Source of the DNA: Oscillibacter valericigenes
GTDB lineage: Bacteria; Bacillota; Clostridia; Oscillospirales; Oscillospiraceae
Direction of reading: 5' to 3'
Length of the DNA stretch: 64,000 nt
Assembly (NCBI RefSeq): GCF_021531435.1
Contig: NZ_JAFBIS010000010.1
Coordinates: 44,933-108,932, forward strand
A model generated the notes under the pieces. It had not been told where the DNA came from. It did no database searches and worked only from the letters and a program-made list of their open reading frames with translations. Both the position numbers and the translations under genes were made by a program. Of the stretch, positions 8,199-16,426 are shown one piece after another (within the stretch, counting starts at the first letter, position 1; every line of letters begins with the position of its first letter).

Positions 8199-9209
8199 AT
8201 GAAAAAGAAGATCCTTGCTCTTGCTCTGGCCGCTGTGATGGTCCTGAGCCTGGCCGCCTGCGGCGGCTCCAAGACGGAGGCCCCTGCCGAGGCTCCCGCT
8301 GAAACCGAGCAGACCGAAGCCCCCGCCGAGGCCGTTACTTACAACATCGGTATCTGCCAGCTGGCCCCCCACCCCGCTCTGGATGCCGCCACCCAGGGCT
8401 TCCGGGACGCACTGGAAGAGGCTCTGCCCGGCCAGGTGACGTTCGATGAGCAGAACGCCGCCGGCGAAAGCGCCACCTGCGCCACCATCGTCAACGGCTT
8501 CGTGTCCGCCGGCGTGGACCTGATCATGGCCAACGCCACCCCCGCCCTGCAGGCCGCCGTGGCCGCCACCAGTGACATCCCCGTCCTGGGCACCTCCGTC
8601 ACCGAGTACGGCGTGGCCCTGGGCATCAAGGACTTCAACGGCACTGTGGGCACCAACGTGTCCGGCACCTCTGACCTGGCTCCCCTGGACCAGCAGGCCG
8701 CTATGGTGACCGAGTGGTTCCCCGAGGCTAAGACCGTGGGCCTGCTGTACTGCTCCGCCGAGGCCAACAGCCAGTACCAGGTGGACACCGTCCAGGCTGA
8801 GCTGGAGAAGCTGGGCCTGACCTGCACCCAGTATCCCTTCTCCGACACTAACGACATGGCTTCCGTGACCCAGAACGCCGTTGACAACAGCGACGTGCTG
8901 TATGTCCCCACCGACAACACCTGCGCCAACAATACCGGCATCATCGACAACATCGCCCGTCCCGCCGGCGTGCCCGTCATCTGCGGTGAGGAAGGCATCT
9001 GCGGCGGCTGCGGCGTTGCCACGTTGTCCATCAGCTACTATGACCTGGGCGTCGCCACCGGCAAGATGGCCGCCAAGGTCCTGACCGGCGAGGCCGACAT
9101 CGCCTCCATGCCCATCGAGTACGCGCCCCAGTTCACCAAGAAGTACAACGAGACCATCTGCACCGACCTGGGCCTGACCGTTCCCGATGGCTACGAGGTT
9201 ATCGCCTGA
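8199..9209 (+). CDS. ABC transporter substrate-binding lipoprotein (TrpX-like)
   Basis: A 336-residue lipoprotein: signal peptide and lipobox LSLAAC with Cys21, then a low-complexity Glu/Ala/Pro linker, then an ABC_sub_bind fold (PF04392-like) from about residue 45 (YNIGICQLAPHPALD). This family belongs to TrpXYZ-type importers linked to tryptophan or tyrosine uptake in Gram-positives. The ATG at 8199 has AAGGAG at good distance; a GTG one codon earlier is a possible alternative. It is followed by a hairpin, the permease and the ATPase. Ligand identity is inferred from the family and the tyrosine-rich leader, not from binding residues. Confidence 0.9.
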   Translation: MKKKILALALAAVMVLSLAACGGSKTEAPAEAPAETEQTEAPAEAVTYNIGICQLAPHPALDAATQGFRDALEEALPGQVTFDEQNAAGESATCATIVNGFVSAGVDLIMANATPALQAAVAATSDIPVLGTSVTEYGVALGIKDFNGTVGTNVSGTSDLAPLDQQAAMVTEWFPEAKTVGLLYCSAEANSQYQVDTVQAELEKLGLTCTQYPFSDTNDMASVTQNAVDNSDVLYVPTDNTCANNTGIIDNIARPAGVPVICGEEGICGGCGVATLSISYYDLGVATGKMAAKVLTGEADIASMPIEYAPQFTKKYNETICTDLGLTVPDGYEVIA

Positions 9210-9249
9210 TCCAGGCAAAAAAGCGCAAAACCACGCGAAATAACGTAAA

Positions 9250-9284
9250 AATCAGCGGAAAAGGGCTTCCCTTTTCCGCTGATT
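9250..9284 (+). other. Intercistronic hairpin after the substrate-binding protein gene
   Basis: A 16-bp perfect stem (9250-9265 with 9269-9284) with a CTT loop and no T tract. It is probably an mRNA-stabilising or weakly terminating structure that keeps the binding protein in excess over the membrane subunits. A TATACT at 9290-9295 hints at a secondary promoter, without a good -35. Confidence 0.7.
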
Positions 9285-9342
9285 CACGCTATACTTATGA
9301 AGTCTATGACTTTCATCACCTGAACGGGGGGAACGCACGATT

Positions 9343-10299
9343 ATGCTGAATTTCATCAACGCGCTGCCGGGGGCCATATCCCAGGGTCTGATCTGGGGCA
9401 TCATGGCCATCGGCGTCTACATCACCTATAAAATTCTGGACATTGCCGACCTGACGGTGGACGGCTCCTTCTGCACCGGCGCCGCCGTGTTCGTGGTGCT
9501 GTACACCGGCGGGACCAGCCTGTGGATCGCTATGCTGGCCTCCACGCTGGCGGGTATGCTGGCAGGCTTTGTCACCGGTGTGCTGCACACCTTCTGCGGC
9601 ATCCCGGCCATCCTGTCCGGCATCCTGACCCAGCTGGGCCTGTGGTCCATCAACATGGCCATCATGGGCATGAAGGCAACGGTGGCCATCAATGTCTCCA
9701 CGCCGGAGCTGCTGGACAAGCTGCTGGTGTCCCTGCGGTTCGTCCAGGACGTTGCCAAGGGCGCCCGGCCCTTCTACCGCCATCCCATCCTGGTAGTGGG
9801 CGTCTTCACGGCCATCCTCATCGCCGTTCTCTACTGGTTCTTCGGCACGGAGCTGGGCTGCTCCCTCCGCGCCACCGGCTCCAACCAGAACATGGCCCGT
9901 GCCCAGGGCATCAACACCGACTTCTGCAAGGTGCTGGGCCTGATGATCTCAAACGGTCTGGTGTCCCTGTCCGGCTCCCTGCTGGCCCAGTACAACAGCG
10001 CCAGCGAGATCAACATGGGCCGCGGCGCCATCGTCATCGGCCTGGCCGCGGTCATCATCGGCGAGGTGGCCTTCTCCAGGCTGTTCAGCAACTTCGCCCT
10101 GAAGCTGTTCAGCGTGTCCATCGGCGCCATCATCTACTACATCGTCATTCAGGCGGTGCTGGCCATGGGCCTGAACCCCAACTACCTGAAGCTCCTCAGC
10201 GCCGTGGTGGTCGCCATCTTCCTGTCCATCCCCTTCTGGAAGAACAAGTACATCCGCGCCAGCGTCAAAACCACAAAGGGGGTATCCAACCATGCTTGA
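9343..10299 (+). CDS. ABC transporter permease (TrpY-like, BPD_transp_2 family)
   Basis: A 318-residue inner-membrane protein with about eight or nine hydrophobic segments, matching the branched-chain/sugar-type permease family (PF02653), which lacks the classical EAA loop. Features include the N-terminal ISQGLIWGIMAIGVYITYKIL and, in the middle, SLRATGSNQNMARAQGI, the cytoplasmic loop that contacts the ATPase. It is preceded by a GGGGGG stretch as ribosome binding site and overlaps the ATPase gene by 8 bp. With its neighbours it forms a complete importer. The substrate is likely an aromatic amino acid or derivative, by family. Confidence 0.92.
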   Translation: MLNFINALPGAISQGLIWGIMAIGVYITYKILDIADLTVDGSFCTGAAVFVVLYTGGTSLWIAMLASTLAGMLAGFVTGVLHTFCGIPAILSGILTQLGLWSINMAIMGMKATVAINVSTPELLDKLLVSLRFVQDVAKGARPFYRHPILVVGVFTAILIAVLYWFFGTELGCSLRATGSNQNMARAQGINTDFCKVLGLMISNGLVSLSGSLLAQYNSASEINMGRGAIVIGLAAVIIGEVAFSRLFSNFALKLFSVSIGAIIYYIVIQAVLAMGLNPNYLKLLSAVVVAIFLSIPFWKNKYIRASVKTTKGVSNHA

Positions 10300-11086
10300 G
10301 ATCAAAGAGATCTGGAAAACCTTCAACGCCGGAACTGTCAATGAGAAGCAGGCCCTCCGGGGCGTCAGCCTGACCCTGAACGACGGCGACTTCTGCACCG
10401 TCATCGGCGGCAACGGCGCCGGCAAGTCCACCATGCTCAACGCGGTGGCGGGCACCTTCCCCGTGGATTCCGGTTCCATCTCCATCGGCGGCACCGATGT
10501 GACCCGCCTGCCGGAGTTCAAGCGGGCCAAGTTCATCGGCCGCGTGTTCCAGGACCCCATGATGGGCACCGCGCCCACCATGCAGATCGTGGAAAATCTG
10601 GCGCTGGCTGCCCGCCGGGGCCAGAGCCGGGGCCTGAAGTGGGGCATCACCAAGGCAGAGAAGGAGCAGTATCAGGAGATGCTGCGGAAACTGGACTTAG
10701 GGCTGGAGGACCGCCTCACCAGCAAGGTTGGCCTGCTGTCCGGCGGCCAGCGCCAGGCGCTGACGCTGCTGATGGCCTCCCTGCAAAAGCCCAAGCTGCT
10801 GCTGCTGGACGAGCACACCGCCGCCCTGGACCCCAAGACCGCCGCCAAGGTTCTGGAGCTGTCCGACCGCATCGTAGCGGAAAACCATCTGACTACCATG
10901 ATGGTCACCCACAACATGAAGGACGCCATTGCCCACGGCAACCGGCTCATCATGATGTACGACGGCCGCATCGTCATCGACGTCTCCGGTGAGGAGAAGA
11001 AGAAGCTGACGGTCCCCCAGCTGCTGGAGCTGTTCAGCAAGGTCAGCGGAAGCGACGAAGCCGACGACAAGCTGCTGCTTTCCTGA
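10292..11086 (+). CDS. ABC transporter ATP-binding protein (TrpZ-like)
   Basis: A 264-residue ATPase energising the importer encoded just upstream. Walker A GGNGAGKST is at about 42-50, the ABC signature LLSGGQRQAL at about 149-158, Walker B LLLLDEHTAALDP at about 170-182, and the switch His in MVTHNM. His in place of the usual Pro after DE (DEHTAALDP) is typical of this importer subfamily. It overlaps the permease by 8 bp and ends with a strong terminator, closing the operon. Confidence 0.94.
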   Translation: MLEIKEIWKTFNAGTVNEKQALRGVSLTLNDGDFCTVIGGNGAGKSTMLNAVAGTFPVDSGSISIGGTDVTRLPEFKRAKFIGRVFQDPMMGTAPTMQIVENLALAARRGQSRGLKWGITKAEKEQYQEMLRKLDLGLEDRLTSKVGLLSGGQRQALTLLMASLQKPKLLLLDEHTAALDPKTAAKVLELSDRIVAENHLTTMMVTHNMKDAIAHGNRLIMMYDGRIVIDVSGEEKKKLTVPQLLELFSKVSGSDEADDKLLLS

Positions 11087-11092
11087 AAACGC

Positions 11093-11125
11093 ACGGCGGA
11101 CAGGTCCCCCTGTCCGCCGTTTTAT
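11093..11125 (+). terminator. Terminator of the TrpXYZ-type operon
   Basis: A 12-bp stem ACGGCGGACAGG/CCTGTCCGCCGT (11093-11104 with 11109-11120), loop TCCC, then TTTATT. Confidence 0.9.
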
Positions 11126-11149
11126 TCTGACTGAGAGGAGACATCCCCC

Positions 11150-12004
11150 ATGAAACTCGTTACCTATCTCCATGACGGCAAAGAGGCTGTGGGCGTCCTG
11201 CGTGAGGACGGCGCCGCTGTCCGTCCCCTGCCCTTCCCCGACATGAATGCGCTCATCGAAGCGCCCCGCTCCCAGCTTCTCTCCGCTGTGAAAGACGCGG
11301 ACGCCTCCCTGCCCCTGTCCGCCGTCACCCTGCTGGCGCCCATTCCCCGGCCCCGGCAGGATGTCATCTGCCTGGGCATCAACTACAAGGCCCACGCTGA
11401 GGAGGCGGAGCGGTACAGCTCCGAGGCCTTCAAAAAGGAACGCCCCATTCCCATCTACTTCTCCAAGCGGGTCACTGAAGCCGTCGGCCCGGAGGGCTTT
11501 ATCGAGAGTCACCCCGGCCTGGTGGAGCGGCTGGACTATGAGGCGGAGCTGGCGGTCATCATCGGCAAGACCGCCAAAAACGTCAAAGCCGCCGACGCGG
11601 CGGATTACATCTTCGGCTACACGGTCCTCAACGACGTCTCCGCCCGCCTGCTCCAGACCACCCATAAGCAGTGGTACTTCGGCAAGGGCCTGGACGGTTT
11701 CACTCCCATCGGCCCCTGCATCACCACCGCCGACGAGATCGCCTTCCCGCCTGCCCTGCGCATCTCCTCCCGGGTCAACGGCGAGCCGCGGCAGGATTCC
11801 ACCACGGACCTCCTCATCACCTCCATTGCGGACATCATTGAGGAGCTGTCCTCCGGCATGACGCTGCTGCCCGGCACCATCATCGCCACCGGCACCCCCG
11901 CCGGCGTGGGCATGGGCTTCGACCCGCCCAAGTTCCTGAAGCCCGGCGATGTGGTGGAATGTGCCGTTGAAGGCATCGGCACCCTGCGGAACACCGTGCG
12001 CTGA
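11150..12004 (+). CDS. Fumarylacetoacetate hydrolase family protein
   Basis: A 284-residue cytoplasmic enzyme of the FAH superfamily, which cleaves or hydrates beta-diketo or 2-oxo acids at a divalent metal. The C-terminal catalytic domain starts near residue 75 (DVICLGINYKAHAEE). Metal ligands fit the two glutamates around DYEAELAVIIG and the aspartate in TVLNDVSAR; the C-terminal GTPAGVGMG loop is conserved. GAGAGGAG precedes the ATG. It lies directly behind the aromatic-type ABC operon but after a terminator, so a role in aromatic or keto-acid catabolism is tentative. Acylpyruvase, 2-keto-4-pentenoate hydratase and related activities cannot be separated here. Confidence 0.9.
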   Translation: MKLVTYLHDGKEAVGVLREDGAAVRPLPFPDMNALIEAPRSQLLSAVKDADASLPLSAVTLLAPIPRPRQDVICLGINYKAHAEEAERYSSEAFKKERPIPIYFSKRVTEAVGPEGFIESHPGLVERLDYEAELAVIIGKTAKNVKAADAADYIFGYTVLNDVSARLLQTTHKQWYFGKGLDGFTPIGPCITTADEIAFPPALRISSRVNGEPRQDSTTDLLITSIADIIEELSSGMTLLPGTIIATGTPAGVGMGFDPPKFLKPGDVVECAVEGIGTLRNTVR

Positions 12005-12008
12005 ACAT

Positions 12009-12041
12009 AAAAAACCAGGCGGCTAGGCCGCCTGGTTTTTT
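12009..12041. terminator. Bidirectional terminator
   Basis: A 15-bp perfect stem (12009-12023 with 12027-12041), loop TAG, with six A's and six T's at the base. It serves the FAH gene and the convergent DegV gene. Confidence 0.95.
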
Positions 12042-12048
12042 CATGCGT

Positions 12049-12894
12049 TTAATAGCCTACGATCAGGCCCTTCTCCATGGCATAGAACGTCGTCAGGCCA
12101 CGGCAGGAAATGATGTCCACGCCCTTTACCGGCAGGTCCTTCAAAATCTGCTCCTTCAGCTTCATGGCGCCCGCCAGGTTCTCGCAGTGGGAAATGACCA
12201 CATGAGCCCCTTCGCAGTCCTTGCTGCCCCTCATCAGCTCCGTGATCGCCTTGTAGGTCTTGCCCTCGCCCCGGGCCTTGTCCGCAACGTGAATGGTGCC
12301 CTGGGGCGTGGCGTCGGCGATGACATGGATGCCCAGGCTGTGGAGCAGGGTGCCCACCAGCGGCCGCATCCGGCCGTTTTTGATGAGGTTGTCGAAGTTC
12401 TCCAGGGTAAAGCAGGTCCGCAGCGCCGCCTGGTACATCCGCAGCTGGTCGCAGATGCCGGCAAAGTCGCCCTGGGTATCGGCCTCCATCAGCTCCTTCG
12501 CCTTGCGGATCAGCAGCACCATGGCGCCGGCGGTAGACTTGGAGTCGATGATACAGATCTCCTTTTCCGGGTGCTCCTCCAGCACCATCTCCCGGCCCAT
12601 GACGGCGGCGTTATAGGTGCCGGAGAGATTGGCGGAAATGGTAAAACAGACCGTTCTGTCGGCCTTTTCAAAGGCCCGCGCAAAGGCCGCCGGGGAAGGG
12701 CAGGCAGTAGAGGACGCGGTCTTTTCCGCATCCATTGCCGTCAGCAGCTCCCGGGTGTCCAGCTCGTCGTTATCAATAAATTCCCTGGCTCCCACCTGCA
12801 GACGCAGCGGGACCGTCTCGAACAGGACTTTCTCACTGGTGAAGTCGCTGACGCGCAGGTCGCAGCTGCTATCGCTCACAATGCTCCAAATCAT
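12049..12894 (-). CDS. DegV family fatty-acid-binding protein
   Basis: A 281-residue cytoplasmic protein with the two-domain DegV fold. DegV/FakB proteins hold a fatty acid and hand it to the FakA kinase for entry into phospholipid synthesis. Family marks are the opening SIVSDSSCDL, the CPSPAAFARAF segment, TISANLSGTYNAA and the IDSKSTAGAM motif. Its length is standard. No kinase partner gene is in the window. GGAG at 12901-12904 (minus strand AAGGAG) precedes the ATG, with a promoter behind it. Confidence 0.92.
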   Translation of the reverse strand: MIWSIVSDSSCDLRVSDFTSEKVLFETVPLRLQVGAREFIDNDELDTRELLTAMDAEKTASSTACPSPAAFARAFEKADRTVCFTISANLSGTYNAAVMGREMVLEEHPEKEICIIDSKSTAGAMVLLIRKAKELMEADTQGDFAGICDQLRMYQAALRTCFTLENFDNLIKNGRMRPLVGTLLHSLGIHVIADATPQGTIHVADKARGEGKTYKAITELMRGSKDCEGAHVVISHCENLAGAMKLKEQILKDLPVKGVDIISCRGLTTFYAMEKGLIVGY

Positions 12895-12935
12895 ATCTTT
12901 CTCCTTGTAATCTGGTTTTGAATATCATTTTTTAT

Positions 12936-12964
12936 ATCATACTCCCTGCTCCCTGTTTTGTCAA
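12936..12964 (-). promoter_or_regulatory. Promoter of the DegV gene
   Basis: On the minus strand TTGACA (12959-12964) and TATGAT (12936-12941) are 17 bp apart. Confidence 0.8.
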
Positions 12965-12979
12965 CAAAAAGCGGCGTCC

Positions 12980-13044
12980 TTGACATTTCTCCCGTTCCGT
13001 GCTATTCTCATATAGTTTTATAATAAACTGTTCTGTTCAGAACA
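12980..13044 (+). promoter_or_regulatory. Promoter and palindromic operator of the marR-MATE operon
   Basis: TTGACA (12980-12985) and TATTCT (13003-13008) are 17 bp apart. A 16-bp palindrome TGTTCTGTTCAGAACA lies at 13029-13044, between the start site and the ribosome binding site, where a bound MarR dimer would block transcription. Confidence 0.78.
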
Positions 13045-13057
13045 AATGGAGGCGTTC

Positions 13058-13501
13058 ATGGCACTCACCTACACCCGCCTGCTGCAGTTTTACAAGCAGT
13101 TCGGTAAATACTATTCCCACCAATTCGCAGACTTCTCGGCCCGGACAGGTCTTTCCCTGGGGGAGGTCCACATTTTGCTGTTCCTGGTCAACAATCCGGA
13201 CTGTGACACCGCCCGGGACGTTGCGGAGCTGCGGGGCCTGTCCAAATCCCAGGTCTCCCAGGCTGTGGAGCACCTCGTACGGGAGGGTCTGCTGCTCCGC
13301 ACGCCCGACAGGTCGGACCGCCGGGTCGTCCACCTGTCCATCACCCCGGAGGGAATGCCCCTGGCGCTGGAGTGCCGGGACATTCAATGCGCCTGCGGAC
13401 AGCGGCTTTTGGCCGGGCTTACGGAGGAACAGATCCAGCAGCTCTCGCTGCTGCTGGAAACAGTGCTTGAAAATGGCCTTGCAGAGGAGGAATTCGCTTG
13501 A
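13058..13501 (+). CDS. MarR family transcriptional regulator
   Basis: A 147-residue winged-helix dimeric repressor. The DNA-binding core runs from about 30 to 100 (LSLGEVHILLFLVNNPD; LRGLSKSQVSQAVEHLVREGLLLRTPDRSDRRVVHLSITPEG), with the wing Asp-Arg-Arg typical of MarR. The start at 13058 has GGAGG five bases upstream; an ATG at 13046 overlaps that site and is less likely. Its stop overlaps the TTG start of the efflux pump gene. By analogy with other MarR-efflux pairs it represses its own operon until a toxic ligand binds. Confidence 0.92.
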   Translation: MALTYTRLLQFYKQFGKYYSHQFADFSARTGLSLGEVHILLFLVNNPDCDTARDVAELRGLSKSQVSQAVEHLVREGLLLRTPDRSDRRVVHLSITPEGMPLALECRDIQCACGQRLLAGLTEEQIQQLSLLLETVLENGLAEEEFA

Positions 13502-14874
13502 AAGAAAAGAAAGCGGTGGACTTAGGCAGCGGCAGCGTGAAAAAGCTGCTGTTTTCCCTGGCTCTGCCCACCATCACGTCCCAGATCGTCAATATGCTCT
13601 ATAACCTGGTGGACCGGGTCTACATCGGCCATATGCAGCCGGTGGACACCGTGGGCGCCCTGGCCCTCACCGGCGTAGGCGTGTGCCTGCCGGTCATACT
13701 GGTGGTCTCCGCCTTCGCGGCGCTGATGGCCATGGGCGGCGCGCCCCGGGCCTCCATCCAGGAGGGACGGGGCGACCTCCAGGGTGCGGAGCGCATCATG
13801 GGCAACTCCTTCAGTCTGCTCATCTGTACCGCCCTGATCCTGACCGTGGTGCTCCAGCTTTTCGCGGAACCGCTGCTGCTGACCTTCGGCGCCAGCGAAA
13901 ACACCATCAGCTACGCGCTGGATTACATGAAGATCTACTCTCTGGGCACCGTCAGCGTGCAGGTGACGCTGGGCATGAACGCCTATATCACCGCCCAGGG
14001 CTTCACCACCGTCAGCATGAAAACCGTCCTGATCGGCGCCATCCTGAACACCATTCTGGACCCCATCTTTATCTTCGCCCTGGGTCTCGGCGTCCGGGGC
14101 GCGGCCCTGGCCACCATTCTCTCCCAGACGGTGTCCGCGCTGTGGGTCCTGCGGTTCCTCACCGGCTCCCGGACGAAATGGAAGCTCCGCCCGGCCAATC
14201 TGAAGCCCGTGCCGGCCGTATTTCTGCCCTGTATCGCCCTGGGTCTGTCCCCATTCATCATGCAGTCTACGGAGAGCCTGATCTCCGTCTGCTTCAACTC
14301 CTCCCTGCTGAAATACGGCGGCGACCTGGCGGTGGGCGCCATGACGGTGCTCATCAGCATCATGCAGCTGGCGATGATGCCCCTTCAGGGCCTGACACAG
14401 GGCGCCCAGCCCATCATCAGCTACAACTACGGCGCCCGGAACGCCCAGCGGGTGCGGGATGCCTTCCGGTGCCTGCTGGTCTCCTGTGTGGCCTACTCCA
14501 TGACGCTGTGGGCCCTGGTGCAGCTCTTCCCCCAGGCTTTCGCCCTGATCTTCAACAACGACCCCGCTCTGGTGGAATACGCCGCCTGGGCGCTGCGGGT
14601 CTACATGGCCGCCACCGGCATTTTCGGGGTGCAGATCGCCTGCCAGCAGACCTTCATTGCGCTGGGCAACGCCAAGACGTCCCTGTTCCTGGCCGTCCTG
14701 CGGAAGATCATCCTGCTGATCCCCCTCATCTTCATTCTCCCCCATTTCTTCACAAACAAGGTGTTCGCGGTCTTCCTGGCGGAACCCCTCGCGGATGTGC
14801 TGGCGGTGTGTACCACAGCCGCCATGTTCGCCGTCCAATTCAAAAAGAGCATGGCGGAGCTGGAGAAAACATAA
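13498..14874 (+). CDS. MATE family multidrug efflux transporter
   Basis: A 458-residue inner-membrane protein with twelve predicted segments in two halves, the standard MATE length. Family marks include LPTITSQIVNMLYNLVDRVYIGHM near the N-terminus, the repeat-like PLQGLTQGAQPIISYNYGARN after midpoint, and CQQTFIALGNAKTSL. It exports cationic drugs or metabolites by Na+ or H+ antiport. Translation begins at TTG 13498 with GAGGAGG 7 bases upstream; this TTG overlaps the marR stop, giving coupling. It ends at a terminator shared with the convergent permease. Confidence 0.93.
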   Translation: MKEKKAVDLGSGSVKKLLFSLALPTITSQIVNMLYNLVDRVYIGHMQPVDTVGALALTGVGVCLPVILVVSAFAALMAMGGAPRASIQEGRGDLQGAERIMGNSFSLLICTALILTVVLQLFAEPLLLTFGASENTISYALDYMKIYSLGTVSVQVTLGMNAYITAQGFTTVSMKTVLIGAILNTILDPIFIFALGLGVRGAALATILSQTVSALWVLRFLTGSRTKWKLRPANLKPVPAVFLPCIALGLSPFIMQSTESLISVCFNSSLLKYGGDLAVGAMTVLISIMQLAMMPLQGLTQGAQPIISYNYGARNAQRVRDAFRCLLVSCVAYSMTLWALVQLFPQAFALIFNNDPALVEYAAWALRVYMAATGIFGVQIACQQTFIALGNAKTSLFLAVLRKIILLIPLIFILPHFFTNKVFAVFLAEPLADVLAVCTTAAMFAVQFKKSMAELEKT

Positions 14875-14904
14875 AAAAAACGGACGCATCCGCGTCCGTT
14901 TTTT
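14875..14904. terminator. Bidirectional terminator
   Basis: A stem of ACGGACGC with GCGTCCGT (about 14880-14887 with 14892-14899), flanked by A and T runs, between the convergent MATE and permease genes. Confidence 0.88.
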
Positions 14905-14905
14905 C

Positions 14906-16258
14906 TTATTTTTCCTTGGGCAGGATCAGATTCAGCAGCACCGCCATCAGCGTGGCGATGACCACCGGAGACTTGCCGAAGATCATGGTGACCGCCGCCG
15001 GGAACTGGCTCAGCGCTGCGCTGGCCTGGGAGATGCCCACGCCCAGAGCGGCGGACAGGCCCACGATGGTTGTATTCCGGGCCGTCAGGTCCTGGGAGGC
15101 GATGAGCTTCATGCCGGTCATGGCGATGGTGGAGAACACCGTGACGGTGGCGCCGCCCAGCACACACTGGGGAATGGTGGTCAGCACCGCCGCGAATTTG
15201 GGGGACACGCCCGCCAGCAGCAAAAACGCGCCGGCAAAGGTGAACACCGTCCGGTTCACCACCTTGTTAGTGGTGACGATGCCCACGTTCTGAGAATACG
15301 TGGCCGTGGGCAGACCGCCGAACAGCGCCGCCAGGATATTGCTGGCGCCGTAGGCGATGATGCCGCCCTGAAGCTCGCTGTCCGTCGGCTCCCGGTTCAG
15401 TCCGCCCACCGTGGTAGCGGTAAAGTCGCCGATGGCCTGGATGGAGTTAATGGCAAACAGCAATCCCACCGCGATGCAGCTAGGCGCGTCAAAGGTGATG
15501 CCGAAATGCAGCAGACGGGGCAGGGAGAACCAGGCCGCGTCTCCCACGTCGGCAAAGCTGACCATGCCGAAGCACAGGGCCACCACGTAGCCAAACAGCA
15601 TCCCCAGCAGAATAGACGCCAGCTTGCAGATGCCCTTGCCGTGGTGGTTCAGCACCAGGACCGCCGTCAGCGTCAGGGCCGCTACCAGCCAGTTCTGCCA
15701 GGAGCCGTATACCAGCGCCTCCGGCAGGCTCTTGGCCGCCACCGCCTCCGCCGTGTTGCCGGTGCCGCCGGCCATGTAGTTGATGGCGGTGGGATAGAGG
15801 GAAAGGCCGATGGTGAACACCACGGTCCCGGTGATGACCGGCGGGAACAAAAGCCGGATCTTCTTGACAAAAATACCGACAATGATGGCTACAATGCCGC
15901 CCACCAGCATGGCGCCGGCGATGGCGGACACCCCGCCGCCGGAGGCGGCAATGGCCTGCATGCTGGGCACGTAGGCAAAGCTGACGCCTAAGATGACCGG
16001 CAGGCCGGAGCCAAACCGTTTTCCGATGGGGAACAGCTGGAGCAGCGTCGACACGGCGGACATGACCAGAGACGCCTGTATCAGCAGCACGCGGTCCGCC
16101 TGACTGAGGCCGATGGCCCCGGCGATGATGATGGGCGGCGTGACACAGCCTACGATCATTGCCACCAGATGCTGCAGGGCCAGAGAGACAGATGTGCCGA
16201 GCGGCGGAGTGCCGTGAAATTGAAACAGCAGTTCCTGCCGGGATGCTGAAGGTTCCAT
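14906..16258 (-). CDS. NCS2 family xanthine/uric acid-type permease
   Basis: A 450-residue nucleobase:cation symporter of the NCS2 (UraA/XanQ) family with fourteen segments. The family signature is near SQNVGIVTTNKVVNR in the C-terminal half, and QHLVAMIVGCVTPPIIIAGA marks the first helices. The QNVG motif with following residues fits the purine (xanthine, urate) branch better than the uracil branch. It starts at ATG 16258 with AAGGAGG upstream. No purine riboswitch core was found in the leader. It is monocistronic. Confidence 0.9.
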   Translation of the reverse strand: MEPSASRQELLFQFHGTPPLGTSVSLALQHLVAMIVGCVTPPIIIAGAIGLSQADRVLLIQASLVMSAVSTLLQLFPIGKRFGSGLPVILGVSFAYVPSMQAIAASGGGVSAIAGAMLVGGIVAIIVGIFVKKIRLLFPPVITGTVVFTIGLSLYPTAINYMAGGTGNTAEAVAAKSLPEALVYGSWQNWLVAALTLTAVLVLNHHGKGICKLASILLGMLFGYVVALCFGMVSFADVGDAAWFSLPRLLHFGITFDAPSCIAVGLLFAINSIQAIGDFTATTVGGLNREPTDSELQGGIIAYGASNILAALFGGLPTATYSQNVGIVTTNKVVNRTVFTFAGAFLLLAGVSPKFAAVLTTIPQCVLGGATVTVFSTIAMTGMKLIASQDLTARNTTIVGLSAALGVGISQASAALSQFPAAVTMIFGKSPVVIATLMAVLLNLILPKEK

Positions 16259-16325
16259 GATAGGCAGAGCCTCCTTCTCAAGAATAGGTCTACCTCTCTA
16301 TGGTAACATACCTCCGCAGAAAATC

Positions 16326-16342
16326 AAACAAAAAATTTGTTT
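16326..16342. promoter_or_regulatory. AT-rich palindrome upstream of the NCS2 permease
   Basis: AAACAAAAAATTTGTTT is a 7-3-7 inverted repeat about 70 bp before the permease start. It could be an operator; no clear -35/-10 pair anchors it. Confidence 0.35.
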
Positions 16343-16387
16343 TCCTTAAAAAATATTTGTTTAGTTTTTTGGTGACTTTTACAAGAA

Positions 16388-16415
16388 GGCCCGCCCACAT
16401 CCCTGTGCGCGGGCC
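16388..16415 (-). terminator. Terminator of the amidohydrolase-isomerase operon
   Basis: GGCCCGC (16388-16394) pairs with GCGGGCC (16409-16415), with an inner CACA/TGTG stem. On the minus strand it is followed by TTCTTGT, a weak T tract. Confidence 0.7.
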
Positions 16416-16426
16416 CTCTTTACGTC

